The position numbers and the translations under genes are program-made. Source: Sporobacter sp963675425 (GTDB taxonomy: Bacteria; Bacillota; Clostridia; Oscillospirales; Oscillospiraceae). Taken from it: a stretch of 64,000 nt of DNA. Every line of letters starts with the position of its first letter. The stretch's first letter is position 1. The stretch lies in the NCBI GenBank assembly GCA_963675425.1, contig OY776214.1:3596001-3660000 (forward strand). Direction: 5' to 3'. A model generated the notes under the pieces. The model was not told the origin of the DNA, ran no database searches, and saw only the letters and a list, made by a program, of their open reading frames with translations. Shown piece by piece: positions 16,526-25,294 of the stretch.

Positions 16526-17668
16526 ATGGATTTAAACGACTTGCGCGAACAGATCGACGCGGCGGACGCGGAGCTTCTCAACGCGTTTATAAAGCGTATG
16601 GAGGTTTCCGGCCAGATTGCGCTTTATAAAAAGGAAAATGGCCTGACCGTCTTTGACCCGGCGCGTGAGCGCCGCAAGCTGAATGATATTACATCCACGG
16701 TGCCGGCACATCTGAACTCGTACGCCACAGCGCTCTATTCGCTCTTATTTGACCTCAGCCGGACATATCAGGAAAAAACGCTCTATCCCGTTTCCCCGCT
16801 TGTGAAGACGATCTCAAGCGCCATTGAGAATACGGACAAAATCTTCCCGCAAAATCCCGTTGTGGCCTGTCAGGGCGTCGAGGGGGCTTATTCGCAGCTG
16901 GCGTGTGAGAAGCTCTTTCCCGTGCCGAACATTATGTACTGCACGACGTTTGAAAGCGTCTTCAACGCCATCGACTCCGGGCTGTGCCGCTATGGCGTGC
17001 TGCCGCTTGAAAACAGCACCGCCGGCTCTATCAACATGATTTATGATCTCATGATGCGCTATCATTTCTACATTGTGCGCTCCACGCGGCTGAAGATTGA
17101 CCATAATCTGCTGGCCAAACCCGGCGTCAGCTTAAAGGGCATTAAGGAGGTCTTCTCACACGAGCAGGCCATCACCCAATGCGCCGGCTTTTTAAAGTCG
17201 CTCGGCGATATTAAAATCACGCCGTGCGAAAACACGGCCGTCGCCGCTCAGATGGTCTCACAATCCGACCGTACCGATATTGCGGCCCTCTCCTCCCGTT
17301 ACTGCTCAGAGCTGTACGGGCTTGACTGCCTGGCCGAATCCGTACAGGACAAGGGCAACAATTACACGCGCTTTATCACGATCTCCAAGGACCTCGAAAT
17401 TTACCCCGGCGCGGACAAAACAAGCATTATGCTTACCGTCCCGCATAAGCCCGGCTCGCTGTACCGCATCCTCAGCCGATTTTACGCGCTGGGCATCAAC
17501 ATCTTCAAGCTCGAAAGCCGCCCCATTCCCGACCGCGATTTTGAGTTTATGTTCTATTTCGATCTCGATACGCCTGTGTACGCACCCCAGTTTACCGAGC
17601 TCATGAGCGAACTGGAAAGCGTCTGCGAGGAGTTTAAATACCTCGGCAGCTACTCTGAAATAGTATAG
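16526..17668 (+). CDS. pheA: Bifunctional chorismate mutase / prephenate dehydratase (P-protein)
   Basis: Converts chorismate to prephenate and then phenylpyruvate. Domains in order: AroQ-type chorismate mutase (about 1-90), prephenate dehydratase (about 107-285, with GVEGAYSQLA, LPLENSTAGSI and the catalytic NNYTRF) and a C-terminal ACT domain (about 298-370) with ESRPIPDRDFEF, the phenylalanine-binding ESRP motif. Feedback inhibition by Phe is therefore expected. Its mutase also supplies prephenate to the monofunctional TyrA upstream. AAGGAG precedes the start. It is the last gene of the operon. Confidence 0.96.
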   Translation: MDLNDLREQIDAADAELLNAFIKRMEVSGQIALYKKENGLTVFDPARERRKLNDITSTVPAHLNSYATALYSLLFDLSRTYQEKTLYPVSPLVKTISSAIENTDKIFPQNPVVACQGVEGAYSQLACEKLFPVPNIMYCTTFESVFNAIDSGLCRYGVLPLENSTAGSINMIYDLMMRYHFYIVRSTRLKIDHNLLAKPGVSLKGIKEVFSHEQAITQCAGFLKSLGDIKITPCENTAVAAQMVSQSDRTDIAALSSRYCSELYGLDCLAESVQDKGNNYTRFITISKDLEIYPGADKTSIMLTVPHKPGSLYRILSRFYALGINIFKLESRPIPDRDFEFMFYFDLDTPVYAPQFTELMSELESVCEEFKYLGSYSEIV

Positions 17669-17690
17669 AAACCCATACATGCGCACATAA

Positions 17691-17720
17691 GGCCAGGGGG
17701 CGCACAAACGCCCCCTGGCC
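17691..17720 (+). terminator. Strong hairpin between pheA and the convergent lipoprotein gene
   Basis: A perfect 12-bp stem (GGCCAGGGGGCG and its complement) with a 6-nt loop. There is no clear U-tract on either strand, so it may act as a bidirectional or Rho-aided end. Confidence 0.5.
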
Positions 17721-17751
17721 CAAAACACCGGTCATCCGGTAATAACCATCA

Positions 17752-18510
17752 TTATTCTTCCAAACTCAGATCAGGGTTGAACTGTATGCTAAGTAAACCT
17801 GGAGACGATAAGCTCAGTATACAAAGCGGCTTAGGCCAGTTTCCATCTTCTGCGGCGAACCAGAACGTGCTTGCCAATACAGCTTCACGCTCCACAAAAT
17901 CATTTATATTACCGTTTACCTCGATTTGCGAACCATTGGCGTTCATATAGCTTTTTGGCGTGCCATACAGCTCTGTGAGGTAAGCCAGAAGCATGTTATA
18001 GTCCTCAACGGCTTTTTCTATACCGGATTGCGAATTAAAGGAATCCGTGTAATATTGATAATAATTCCCGCCTACGAGTTTGACGTCATTGCTTTCATCA
18101 CTGCGAAATATAAACTCGGCGGTAAAAGTTAACCCGGCAAAGCTCTGCCCGTGTTTTACGATACCAAATGCGGTGTCTCCGTCGCTGCCCGAAATCTCAT
18201 TGGCAAAAACATCCTCCAGCGAAGCTCCCCATTGGCTGTTTATAAAGCCGGACTGGTCTGTAAAGCGAGGGGGCGGCTCGATATTACTGAAATCATATGT
18301 ACGCTCCGGCGTCGATGTCATGGTTGGCGCCGCCTCCGAGGCTGAGGGACCCGCGGACGCCGTGCTGCCGGGCTCGGTGACGACGGCGGTAGCAGCTGTC
18401 TCTGCCGGGGTATCGTTTACAGAACCCGTATCCGGCGCGGAGCAGGACAGGAGCGTCATTGTCAACAGTACTGTCAGTAACAGAGAAAGGGCAACGCGTG
18501 CTTTTTTCAT
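17752..18510 (-). CDS. Putative lipoprotein, unknown function
   Basis: A 252-residue exported protein with a lipoprotein signal: basic start, hydrophobic stretch and the lipobox LLSC, so lipidation at about Cys23 and anchoring to the outer face of the membrane are likely. A Thr/Ser/Pro/Ala-rich linker (about 25-70) precedes a globular domain with no family I recognise. GGAG precedes the ATG, and a consensus promoter lies 50 nt upstream. It sits on the opposite strand between pheA and aroE, so it is not part of the aromatic operon. Confidence 0.8.
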   Translation of the reverse strand: MKKARVALSLLLTVLLTMTLLSCSAPDTGSVNDTPAETAATAVVTEPGSTASAGPSASEAAPTMTSTPERTYDFSNIEPPPRFTDQSGFINSQWGASLEDVFANEISGSDGDTAFGIVKHGQSFAGLTFTAEFIFRSDESNDVKLVGGNYYQYYTDSFNSQSGIEKAVEDYNMLLAYLTELYGTPKSYMNANGSQIEVNGNINDFVEREAVLASTFWFAAEDGNWPKPLCILSLSSPGLLSIQFNPDLSLEE

Positions 18511-18551
18511 CGTTAAAATCTCCTTGTTCGCTGATATCTTTTCTAAGTTTA

Positions 18552-18580
18552 ATTATAGCAAAACAACCGAATATTGTAAA
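18552..18580 (-). promoter_or_regulatory. Promoter of the lipoprotein gene
   Basis: TTTACA (18575-18580), 17-nt spacer and a perfect TATAAT (18552-18557) on the minus strand. Confidence 0.75.
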
Positions 18581-18693
18581 CCATTCCGGATACTTCGGGG
18601 ACGCGGTAATTCTGCTCATAAAACGCCAGCTTGCCACAAGGCAGTGGGTTTTATGAGGTCAACACAAACAGGTATTAAAATAGGTGTTTAAGT

Positions 18694-19923
18694 ATGATAA
18701 AAACGTTCGGGCTTCTCGGCGAAAAGCTGTCACACAGCTTCTCCCCGCTCATCCATTCCTATCTCGGTGATTACGAATACAATTTATATGAGAAAGCGCC
18801 CGACGCCGTCGGGGATTTTCTTAAACACGGCGATTTCAGAGGCCTCAATGTCACAATCCCATACAAGAAGACGGTTCTCCCCTACTGCGACGAGCTGTCT
18901 GATAAGACCCGGGCAATCGGCAGCGTCAACACGCTCATCCGCCGGCAAGATGGCTCGCTTTTCGGAGACAATACCGATTACGACGGGTTTTCATATTTGC
19001 TGGACAAGCTGGCTATTGACGTTACCGGAATAAAAGCGCTCATTTTAGGCAGCGGCGGCTCGTCCGTGACGGTCCGCGCCGTCCTGACAGACCGGGCTGC
19101 CGGCGAGGTTATCACCGTATCGCGCGGCGGTCCCGACAACTACGATAATCTGGACCGGCATATGGACGCTGGCCTTATCGTCAACGCCACGCCCGTCGGT
19201 ATGTACCCGAACAACGGCGCCTCCCTCATCGATTTTTCACTGTTCAAGGCCTGCCGCGCCGTTGCAGACATCGTTTACAACCCCGCCAAAACAAAGCTCC
19301 TGCTCGACGCCGAATCGCTTGGCATCCCCCATACCAACGGGCTGTCGATGCTTGTAGCGCAGGCCAAGCGCGCCGCCGAGCTTTTTACCGGCAATGCCAT
19401 CGATGACGCCGTTATCGACGATATCACGGAAAAAATCGAGCGGACGACGAAAAACGTCGTTCTCATCGGCATGCCCGGCAGCGGCAAGTCTACAACCGGC
19501 GCGGCCCTGGCCCGCCTCACCGGCCGGGATTTTTACGATACCGATGAACTGATTACCGATAAAGCCGGGAAAAGCATCCCGGATATCTTCGCCCAGGACG
19601 GCGAGGCCGCTTTTCGCCGGCTTGAAACCGAGGTTTTAACCGACACGGCCAAAAAAAGCGGCGCGGTGATCGCCACGGGCGGCGGCATCGTTACCGTGCC
19701 GGAGAATTTCAATCTGATCCGCCAGAACAGCTTCTGCGTTTTTATGGAACGCGATATAAACGACCTGCCGTCCGACGGGCGGCCGCTCTCTATCCAAAAC
19801 GGCGTGGCGGCCCTGGCCGAAAAGCGCCTGCCGCTGTATAACGCGTGGAGTGATATTAAAATCACTGTCGGCGGCGGCGTGGACGCAACGGTCAACAACA
19901 TCAGGGAGGCGCTTGGACTATGA
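18694..19923 (+). CDS. aroE-aroK: Fused shikimate dehydrogenase / shikimate kinase
   Basis: One 409-residue chain carries two consecutive shikimate-pathway activities. Residues 1 to about 245 are AroE: SHSFSP for shikimate binding, catalytic Lys58 in NVTIPYKK, Asp95 in NTDYDG, and NATPVGMYP. Residues about 252-409 are AroK: Walker A GMPGSGKST (259-267), DTDELI for shikimate/metal binding and ATGGGIV. The frame is continuous with no linker gap, so it is a true fusion. The aroQ start overlaps its stop (ATGA). Dehydroquinate from aroB would be processed by aroQ, then twice by this enzyme, then by aroA. Confidence 0.95.
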   Translation: MIKTFGLLGEKLSHSFSPLIHSYLGDYEYNLYEKAPDAVGDFLKHGDFRGLNVTIPYKKTVLPYCDELSDKTRAIGSVNTLIRRQDGSLFGDNTDYDGFSYLLDKLAIDVTGIKALILGSGGSSVTVRAVLTDRAAGEVITVSRGGPDNYDNLDRHMDAGLIVNATPVGMYPNNGASLIDFSLFKACRAVADIVYNPAKTKLLLDAESLGIPHTNGLSMLVAQAKRAAELFTGNAIDDAVIDDITEKIERTTKNVVLIGMPGSGKSTTGAALARLTGRDFYDTDELITDKAGKSIPDIFAQDGEAAFRRLETEVLTDTAKKSGAVIATGGGIVTVPENFNLIRQNSFCVFMERDINDLPSDGRPLSIQNGVAALAEKRLPLYNAWSDIKITVGGGVDATVNNIREALGL

Positions 19924-20354
19924 AGTTTCTTGTTATCAACGGGCCGAACCTCAATCTGCTCGGCCTTCGGGAGCCCGAAATTTATGGCAAACAAACCTTC
20001 GCCGATCTGACGGATTTCATCCGCGCCAGCGCAGACGCGGCCGGCATGGACGTCGAGCTTTTCCAGTCCAACAGTGAGGGCGCAATCGTGGACGCAATTC
20101 AGGCGGCGTATCAAAAGGTTGATGGGATCGTTATCAACCCCGCCGCCTACACCCACACCAGCGTGGCCATACTGGACGCTTTAAAGGCCGTGGCAATTCC
20201 GGCGGTTGAAGTACACCTGTCGGATATCAACAGCCGCGAGGAGTTTCGCCGCCATTCGTATATCTCTCCCGCCTGTTTAAAGACGATCGCCGGCAAAGGC
20301 TTTGAGGGCTACAAAGAGGCCATTGGTTTTTTGAAAGCACATTGCGAGAAATAG
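19920..20354 (+). CDS. aroQ: 3-dehydroquinate dehydratase, type II
   Basis: Dehydrates 3-dehydroquinate to 3-dehydroshikimate. It is a 144-residue type II enzyme with NGPNLNLLG at the N-terminus, the NPAAYTHTSVAILDAL core and VEVHLSDI. It overlaps the aroE-aroK stop by 4 nt. With it, all seven steps from DAHP to chorismate are encoded in this window. Confidence 0.96.
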   Translation: MKFLVINGPNLNLLGLREPEIYGKQTFADLTDFIRASADAAGMDVELFQSNSEGAIVDAIQAAYQKVDGIVINPAAYTHTSVAILDALKAVAIPAVEVHLSDINSREEFRRHSYISPACLKTIAGKGFEGYKEAIGFLKAHCEK

Positions 20355-20421
20355 CATCCTGTAACCAGTACTAAATCTAGATCCAATATATGATGCGGAC
20401 GGCCAATGGTCGTCCGTTATT

Positions 20422-21426
20422 TTACGCGTCGGCGTTTCCGTCAGACGGCTCCGTGCTAGCTGTCTCCGCCCATTTCAGCTCCGTGAACTGCTTGATACAG
20501 ACGCCGTCGTCGCGGCAGACAAACGTCGAGAGTGTTTCTTCGTCACGCCCGTACAGGTCACGGGTAATCTTTTCATTGCCGTTCGTATCCGTCTTGTACG
20601 TCTCCACAATAATATAATCTGTCTCCAGCGACGGTGTCAGTGTCTTTGGCAAATCGCCCGGCTCATGGTCCGCGCTGTCAATATTACTGCTGTTAACATC
20701 AAGCTGGATAATGCGGATATGCTTCGGCGGATACAAAGAACTGACAGACACCTTGACGGATGTGCTGTTGGTCTTCGTCTCGCCGTTTTCCGTGACCGTA
20801 TACGTGGCGTCCACAGTCTGCGAGCTTGTCGTTCCTTCACTATAGCCGTAGTCAGCCGACATCCCGTTACCGGTCATGGCGTATACACTGCCGTCCGGCG
20901 ACTGGTACACGGGATTGCAGTACCATGTTATAACCCCGCTTGTCGCCGCGACGTAGACGGTGCCCTCCAGCGATATGCTCTCGCCCTCGTCGGTGACATC
21001 GATGTTTGCGTGGCCGTCGCTGATGCCCTCGTCTCCGCCGGTGGCGGTATAAATTTCCCCGTTTTCCGAAATTTTAGCCGCAAAATAGGATATACCCTCT
21101 ACGGTATCAAACTTATAATTCGGCGTCGTTGTCGTGCGGCCTTTTTCATCTGTATAGGATTCCTCTACCAATGTGGCGTAAAGCCGCCCCTCATACGCTG
21201 ACTGATCACCGTCAATGACGCCGCCGCCGAATATTTTGTCGACGTTATCGTTCATATAGCCTTCAAAATCAAACAGATCAAGATGCTCTCTCGTTATTAA
21301 AACGCCGATCAGATGGTCTTCCCCGGCGCTGTCAGCCGTGCTGGCGTCCGTCAGCGTCAAGCCCGCCAACCCCAGAGCGAAAATACCCAGCAGTACGACG
21401 GCCGCTATACTATTAATCCGCTTCAT
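20422..21426 (-). CDS. Exported protein of unknown function
   Basis: A 334-residue protein with an N-terminal signal/anchor (MKRINSIAAVVLLGIFALGLAGL), so it is secreted or membrane tethered. The rest is Ser/Thr/Asp-rich and predicted extracellular, and resembles no family I can name. GGAGG precedes two adjacent ATGs (21429 and 21426); I chose the second by spacing. It overlaps the upstream small regulator by 14 nt, and these two plus the membrane protein before them form a three-gene unit. Confidence 0.72.
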   Translation of the reverse strand: MKRINSIAAVVLLGIFALGLAGLTLTDASTADSAGEDHLIGVLITREHLDLFDFEGYMNDNVDKIFGGGVIDGDQSAYEGRLYATLVEESYTDEKGRTTTTPNYKFDTVEGISYFAAKISENGEIYTATGGDEGISDGHANIDVTDEGESISLEGTVYVAATSGVITWYCNPVYQSPDGSVYAMTGNGMSADYGYSEGTTSSQTVDATYTVTENGETKTNSTSVKVSVSSLYPPKHIRIIQLDVNSSNIDSADHEPGDLPKTLTPSLETDYIIVETYKTDTNGNEKITRDLYGRDEETLSTFVCRDDGVCIKQFTELKWAETASTEPSDGNADA

Positions 21427-21643
21427 CATCGTCCTCCAGTTTCCCGTCAAATTTCAGAATATCGCCCACATCGCACTCCAGGAAGTAGCAGATCCGGTTG
21501 ATCGTCCCGAACCGGACGCCCTTGGCCTTCCCACTGCGCAGGATGGACAGATTGGCCTCTGTGATCCCAATGAGCGCGCACAACTCCTTCGAAGTCATGC
21601 TCCGCGCCTTTAAGACGTCTTCCAAATGTACCCGTATCGCCAT
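21413..21643 (-). CDS. Small Cro/C1-type HTH regulator (YozG-like)
   Basis: A 76-residue stand-alone helix-turn-helix protein. The HTH spans TSKELCALIGITEANLSILRSGKAKGVRFGTINRICYFLECDVGDIL, the pattern of the YozG/HTH_26 group. The C-terminus is acidic. Proteins of this group are commonly encoded directly after a DUF2975-type membrane protein, as here (10-nt gap). AGAGGTG precedes the ATG at 21643. Its target may be the direct repeats in the unit's own promoter. Confidence 0.87.
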   Translation of the reverse strand: MAIRVHLEDVLKARSMTSKELCALIGITEANLSILRSGKAKGVRFGTINRICYFLECDVGDILKFDGKLEDDDEAD

Positions 21644-21653
21644 GGCACACCTC

Positions 21654-22628
21654 TTATATAAACAAATCGTTGTCACTCTTGAGACGTCTGTTTTCAGCTA
21701 CAATGCGCGTCAGCAGCAGAACGGCTAGCACAAATGCCACGGATATGACGGGGATGGATACGTTGCTGTCGATCGTGCGTATCGCTTTGGCAAAAATAAG
21801 CTGCAAAATATTAAAGCCTATACCGGACAATAAAACAGCCGCCAATGCGCGGACGCACCAGCGCGACAGCTTTTCAGCTGTAAGTTTTGTCTGCTCTGAA
21901 TACCGCTCCTCACGTATGGCTGCCAGCAGCTCCAGCGCGATGAATACAGTGACGATATCCAGTGCCCACGGCAGCGCATCCACCAAAAATTTCAGCACCA
22001 GAAATACATAGCTCATTCCAAGCGTGTCCTCTGTGCCCACATTCCCGGACCGCAGGGATTCAAAATTATTCAGCATTTCGCCAAAGCCGCCGGCAAAAAT
22101 CACCCCAACGAACAGGACGCTCAACAGTGTCAGCAGGATGCCCATGTATTGCCACAGCTTTTCCGTGCCGCTTTCTAAGAACAGGCGAAGGGCCCGCAGT
22201 ATTAAATATCCAAACAGAACGGAATAAACCGTGCTGCCCAAAACGGCTTTGCCAACGGTCAGTCCGGCTGCTCCGATGTCCCCGAACAAGCCGCCAAGCT
22301 TGCCGGTATTCGTCATCAGATACAGCACCGCAAACAGCACTGCGGAAAGCACGCCAAGCAGCGCGTCCTCCGGCTTCAGTGTCCGTTTACCCGCCGCTCG
22401 TAGCAAAAACCACAACGGCAGCAGGCAGACGGCGGCATACAGCGCCAACGCGGCCGCGCCGCCGACTCGTCCCGACAGCGACAACGCCCGAAGGCCAATG
22501 CCGATCTGCTCAAACGGGAAAGCCATCGCCGCCGAGAAAGCACCGGACAGCGACGCACTGGCCGCGGTGAACCCCAGGCACGCGGCCGCTTCCACAATAA
22601 GCAGTATCATAAGTCCTTTACGCTTCAT
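21654..22628 (-). CDS. Multi-spanning membrane protein, DUF2975-like C-terminal half
   Basis: A 324-residue protein with about eight hydrophobic segments. The C-terminal 160 residues, ending in ENRRLKSDNDLFI, look like DUF2975, whose members usually end in this way and precede a YozG-like regulator. The N-terminal half adds further membrane segments and has no recognised family. It is roughly twice the size of a plain DUF2975 protein. CAGTGGAGG precedes the start. Function is unknown. Confidence 0.7.
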   Translation of the reverse strand: MKRKGLMILLIVEAAACLGFTAASASLSGAFSAAMAFPFEQIGIGLRALSLSGRVGGAAALALYAAVCLLPLWFLLRAAGKRTLKPEDALLGVLSAVLFAVLYLMTNTGKLGGLFGDIGAAGLTVGKAVLGSTVYSVLFGYLILRALRLFLESGTEKLWQYMGILLTLLSVLFVGVIFAGGFGEMLNNFESLRSGNVGTEDTLGMSYVFLVLKFLVDALPWALDIVTVFIALELLAAIREERYSEQTKLTAEKLSRWCVRALAAVLLSGIGFNILQLIFAKAIRTIDSNVSIPVISVAFVLAVLLLTRIVAENRRLKSDNDLFI

Positions 22629-22651
22629 AAAACCTCCACTGTCAGCAGGGA

Positions 22652-22714
22652 TTTACGATTATTGTTTTACGATAATCTATAATTTAAAATAGCATGATAA
22701 TTATTGTTTGTCAA
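22652..22714 (-). promoter_or_regulatory. Promoter with direct repeats for the DUF2975-like/YozG-like unit
   Basis: On the minus strand, TTGACA (22709-22714), 17-nt spacer and TATTTT (22686-22691). Downstream of it, TTTACGAT occurs twice (22652-22659 and 22666-22673), 14 nt apart, a possible operator for the small HTH protein. Confidence 0.55.
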
Positions 22715-22764
22715 TAATTGTCCTTTGAAATTCACCTTTGGTCCACAGCAATCATTATAGAAAA

Positions 22765-22791
22765 ACAGGCTGTGCCAATCGCACAGCCTGT
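22765..22791 (-). terminator. Terminator of the 2-hydroxyacid dehydrogenase gene
   Basis: An 11-bp perfect stem (ACAGGCTGTGC and complement), 5-nt loop and TTTTT on the minus strand. The plus strand also has CTTTTG, so it may be bidirectional. Confidence 0.8.
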
Positions 22792-22811
22792 CTTTTGATG
22801 TTTATAGATTT

Positions 22812-23780
22812 TTATAGCCCGTTGACGATACAGCTCGGACGCTCCCCGCGCTCCAGAGCGGCAATGTTTTTAAATACGTTCTCATACGCCCGGATGAAGC
22901 AGCCGGCCGTAATGCCCGCCACATGCGGAGACAGCGCCACGCGGTCCCGGTATTCCGCCGGCAGCTCTGTGAGAAACGGATTATCAGTTAGCACCGGCTC
23001 GGGGGCTAGCGTATCCGCGCCGAAGCTGCCGAGCTGGCCGGACACAAGCGCCCGTACAACGGCCTCATGGTCTACAAGCTCGCCGCGCGCTGTGTTGACG
23101 AGCATCGCGCCGCGTTTGAATTTTGCCAGCGACGCGTCGCTGATCATATTCTCCGTTTGGGGCGTCACCGGCACGTGCAGAGAAACGATATCGCTTGTGG
23201 CATACAGCTCGTCAAGCGGTAAGTATTCAATCCCGCAGCCCGGCTTTTGCGTACGACTGAAATAGCTGAGCCTGCAGCCAAAGGCCTTCAGGCGTTCGGC
23301 CGTCGCCGTGCCGATCGCGCCGAGCCCGACGAGCCCGACACGCATGGACCCCAGCTCCGGCAGTCCGTTTCTAAAGCAGGCCGTCTTGGCTTCCATCTGG
23401 CGGCCTGTATACGTCATGTCCTCATAGACTCTGAAATGACGGAGCAGTGCCAATATGAGCAGGATAGCCTGCTCGGCCACGGCCTGCGCGTTGACGCCAG
23501 CATTGTTACAAACGTAGACGCCGGCCTTGGCGGCGGCCTCCAGGTCAATGCCGTTATAAGCCACGCCCTGGGATTGGATCAGCTTCAGCTTCGGCAGGGA
23601 TCCGATGAGCTCCGGCCCGACCTTCATGATGGCGTCGACGACGAGCACGTCGGCGTTTGTGGCTGAAACCTTTTCTATATTTGGTTCACCGTTTCCAAGA
23701 TGGATAAGTTCCCAGTCCGCCGGCGCGGGGTGCGCGTATGTTTCAAAGTTTTCCCGATTGATCAATAGCGCGACTTTCAT
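22812..23780 (-). CDS. D-isomer-specific 2-hydroxyacid dehydrogenase family protein
   Basis: A 322-residue NAD(P)-dependent oxidoreductase. The Rossmann motif GLVGLGAIG, the catalytic Arg in NTARGELVD, Glu in LAPEPV and His in SPHVAG are all present, so it should be active. The substrate (a 2-hydroxy/2-keto acid such as glyoxylate, hydroxypyruvate or phosphoglycerate) cannot be settled. No serB or serC is adjacent, and no ACT domain is present, which argues against a classical SerA. A 10-bp palindrome (GTCGGCCGAC, 23826-23835) lies upstream near a TATAAA box and could be an operator. Confidence 0.9.
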   Translation of the reverse strand: MKVALLINRENFETYAHPAPADWELIHLGNGEPNIEKVSATNADVLVVDAIMKVGPELIGSLPKLKLIQSQGVAYNGIDLEAAAKAGVYVCNNAGVNAQAVAEQAILLILALLRHFRVYEDMTYTGRQMEAKTACFRNGLPELGSMRVGLVGLGAIGTATAERLKAFGCRLSYFSRTQKPGCGIEYLPLDELYATSDIVSLHVPVTPQTENMISDASLAKFKRGAMLVNTARGELVDHEAVVRALVSGQLGSFGADTLAPEPVLTDNPFLTELPAEYRDRVALSPHVAGITAGCFIRAYENVFKNIAALERGERPSCIVNGL

Positions 23781-23931
23781 AATGATCCTCCCGTCATTCC
23801 AAAAATGTCAGACTCTTTTATAAAAGTCGGCCGACCTTTTAAAAAGCCGGTCGACGGTTTGACTCGGGATATTTACTACAGCCATAGCAGCCCGCCGGTT
23901 GCACATCGGCCATAAAACGGTTAGCTTATGC

Positions 23932-24333
23932 TTATTTAGCTTTCGTATCAAAACCTGTCATCGTCACAAACGCGACGTCGTTGCCGAGCTCGTCTTTGAC
24001 CTCGACGGTGTAAAAGCAGGTCGTTCGTCCGGCGCGCACCTTTTGGGCGGACGCTATGAGCCGGTTCCCTTTTGGCCGCCCGAGGTACGTGATCTGGGAT
24101 GTCTGCGTTACGGTCGTGTCCTCGATAAAATTAGTGGCGACAGCAAATGTAAAATCGGCCAGCGTAAAGATGGCCCCGCCCATGACCTCGCCGACGCCGT
24201 TTAAGTGCCTGTCGCCAAGCGTGATGCTGCATACGGCCCCGTTTTCATTGAGGGCATCGATCACCGCTCCGAGCGCCTCGGTGGCAAAACGGTCGCTCTT
24301 AAATCTTTTTTGTGCTTTCTCCAGATAATCCAT
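23932..24333 (-). CDS. PaaI-family hotdog thioesterase
   Basis: A 133-residue hotdog-fold acyl-CoA thioesterase of the PaaI group. The motif HLNGVGEVMGGAIFTLADF matches the usual HxNxxGxxHGGxxxxLAD pattern, with Met in place of the second His but the catalytic Asp kept. It follows whiA with an 11-nt gap and may be read through from that operon. The acyl-CoA substrate is unknown. Confidence 0.85.
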   Translation of the reverse strand: MDYLEKAQKRFKSDRFATEALGAVIDALNENGAVCSITLGDRHLNGVGEVMGGAIFTLADFTFAVATNFIEDTTVTQTSQITYLGRPKGNRLIASAQKVRAGRTTCFYTVEVKDELGNDVAFVTMTGFDTKAK

Positions 24334-24344
24334 ACGGTCCTCGT

Positions 24345-25262
24345 TTACGCTTTTTTAACGCCGACGGGCAACGCGTCGGCCATGTCCAGAAGCTTTCTCA
24401 TGCGGTGGTTAAGACACGATTTTGTCAGCTGTGACACCTGGGCCAGCTCAGACAGGCTCATTTCCGGATTGCTCAGCCGAAGCTGGGCCGTTTCGCGCAG
24501 CTTGTCCGGCAAACTGTCGATCCCCACGGACGCGTCAAGCCTTTGGATGGCGTCGATCTGAGACAGCGCCGCGTCAACCGTTTTGGTGACGTTGGCGGTG
24601 TCACAGTTAACCTTGCGGTTAATGGAATTGCGCATGTCCTTTTCAATCTTCTGGGACATAAGCCCCATGGCCGCAACAGGCGCGCCCACCGTCGTTAAAA
24701 AATCCTCAATTGCGGCGCTCTGCTTAAAGTATATGATGAAGTTGCCCTTCCGCTCGGCTTCTTTGGGCTCAAAGCCCATTTCCAAAAGTAGCGAATAGGT
24801 CTCACGACTGACGCTGTAATGGTCTGTCACGAGCTCAAGATGATACCGCTTGGCCGGGTCAATCACAGACCCGCCCGCCAGAAAAGCCCCGCGCAGAAAG
24901 CTTGTCCGGCAGCATTCGTCCTCCAGGACGCCTAGATTTAAGTGATGGGCGATGATCTGCGCGCCGCCAAAGCCGAACGCGTTGAATATCCGCTCGATTT
25001 TGTTAAGATCCGTGATAACCAGCGACAGCTTTCCGGCCTTGTCGTCGGCCGCCGGCGCACTGTCGAACGTCAGGTCAAACGCGCGCCTGAACAGTTTCGG
25101 CAGGCGCGCGGCCAGCTCCCGGCTTTCGGTAATAATGCGGATTTCGCACGAAGAAAAGGTGTTGCAGTATAAAAGAAGGCCGTAGCATTCCGATACGGCG
25201 CAGCATTTACGTCCGATTGGAACCCGGCAAAGCTCCGCCTTTGTGTCGTAGGAAAACGACAT
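24345..25262 (-). CDS. whiA: DNA-binding protein WhiA
   Basis: WhiA is a conserved Gram-positive factor linked to cell division and, in Streptomyces, sporulation. The 305-residue protein combines a degenerate LAGLIDADG homing-endonuclease fold (about 1-210) and a C-terminal HTH (LRLSNPEMSLSELAQVSQLTKS). The start is the ATG at 25262 (MSFSYDTKAELCR) after GAAGGAGG. It follows yvcK by 32 nt in the conserved rapZ-yvcK-whiA order. Confidence 0.95.
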   Translation of the reverse strand: MSFSYDTKAELCRVPIGRKCCAVSECYGLLLYCNTFSSCEIRIITESRELAARLPKLFRRAFDLTFDSAPAADDKAGKLSLVITDLNKIERIFNAFGFGGAQIIAHHLNLGVLEDECCRTSFLRGAFLAGGSVIDPAKRYHLELVTDHYSVSRETYSLLLEMGFEPKEAERKGNFIIYFKQSAAIEDFLTTVGAPVAAMGLMSQKIEKDMRNSINRKVNCDTANVTKTVDAALSQIDAIQRLDASVGIDSLPDKLRETAQLRLSNPEMSLSELAQVSQLTKSCLNHRMRKLLDMADALPVGVKKA

Positions 25263-25294
25263 GCAACAACCTCCTTCTCGTCTTAATTGTTTTG

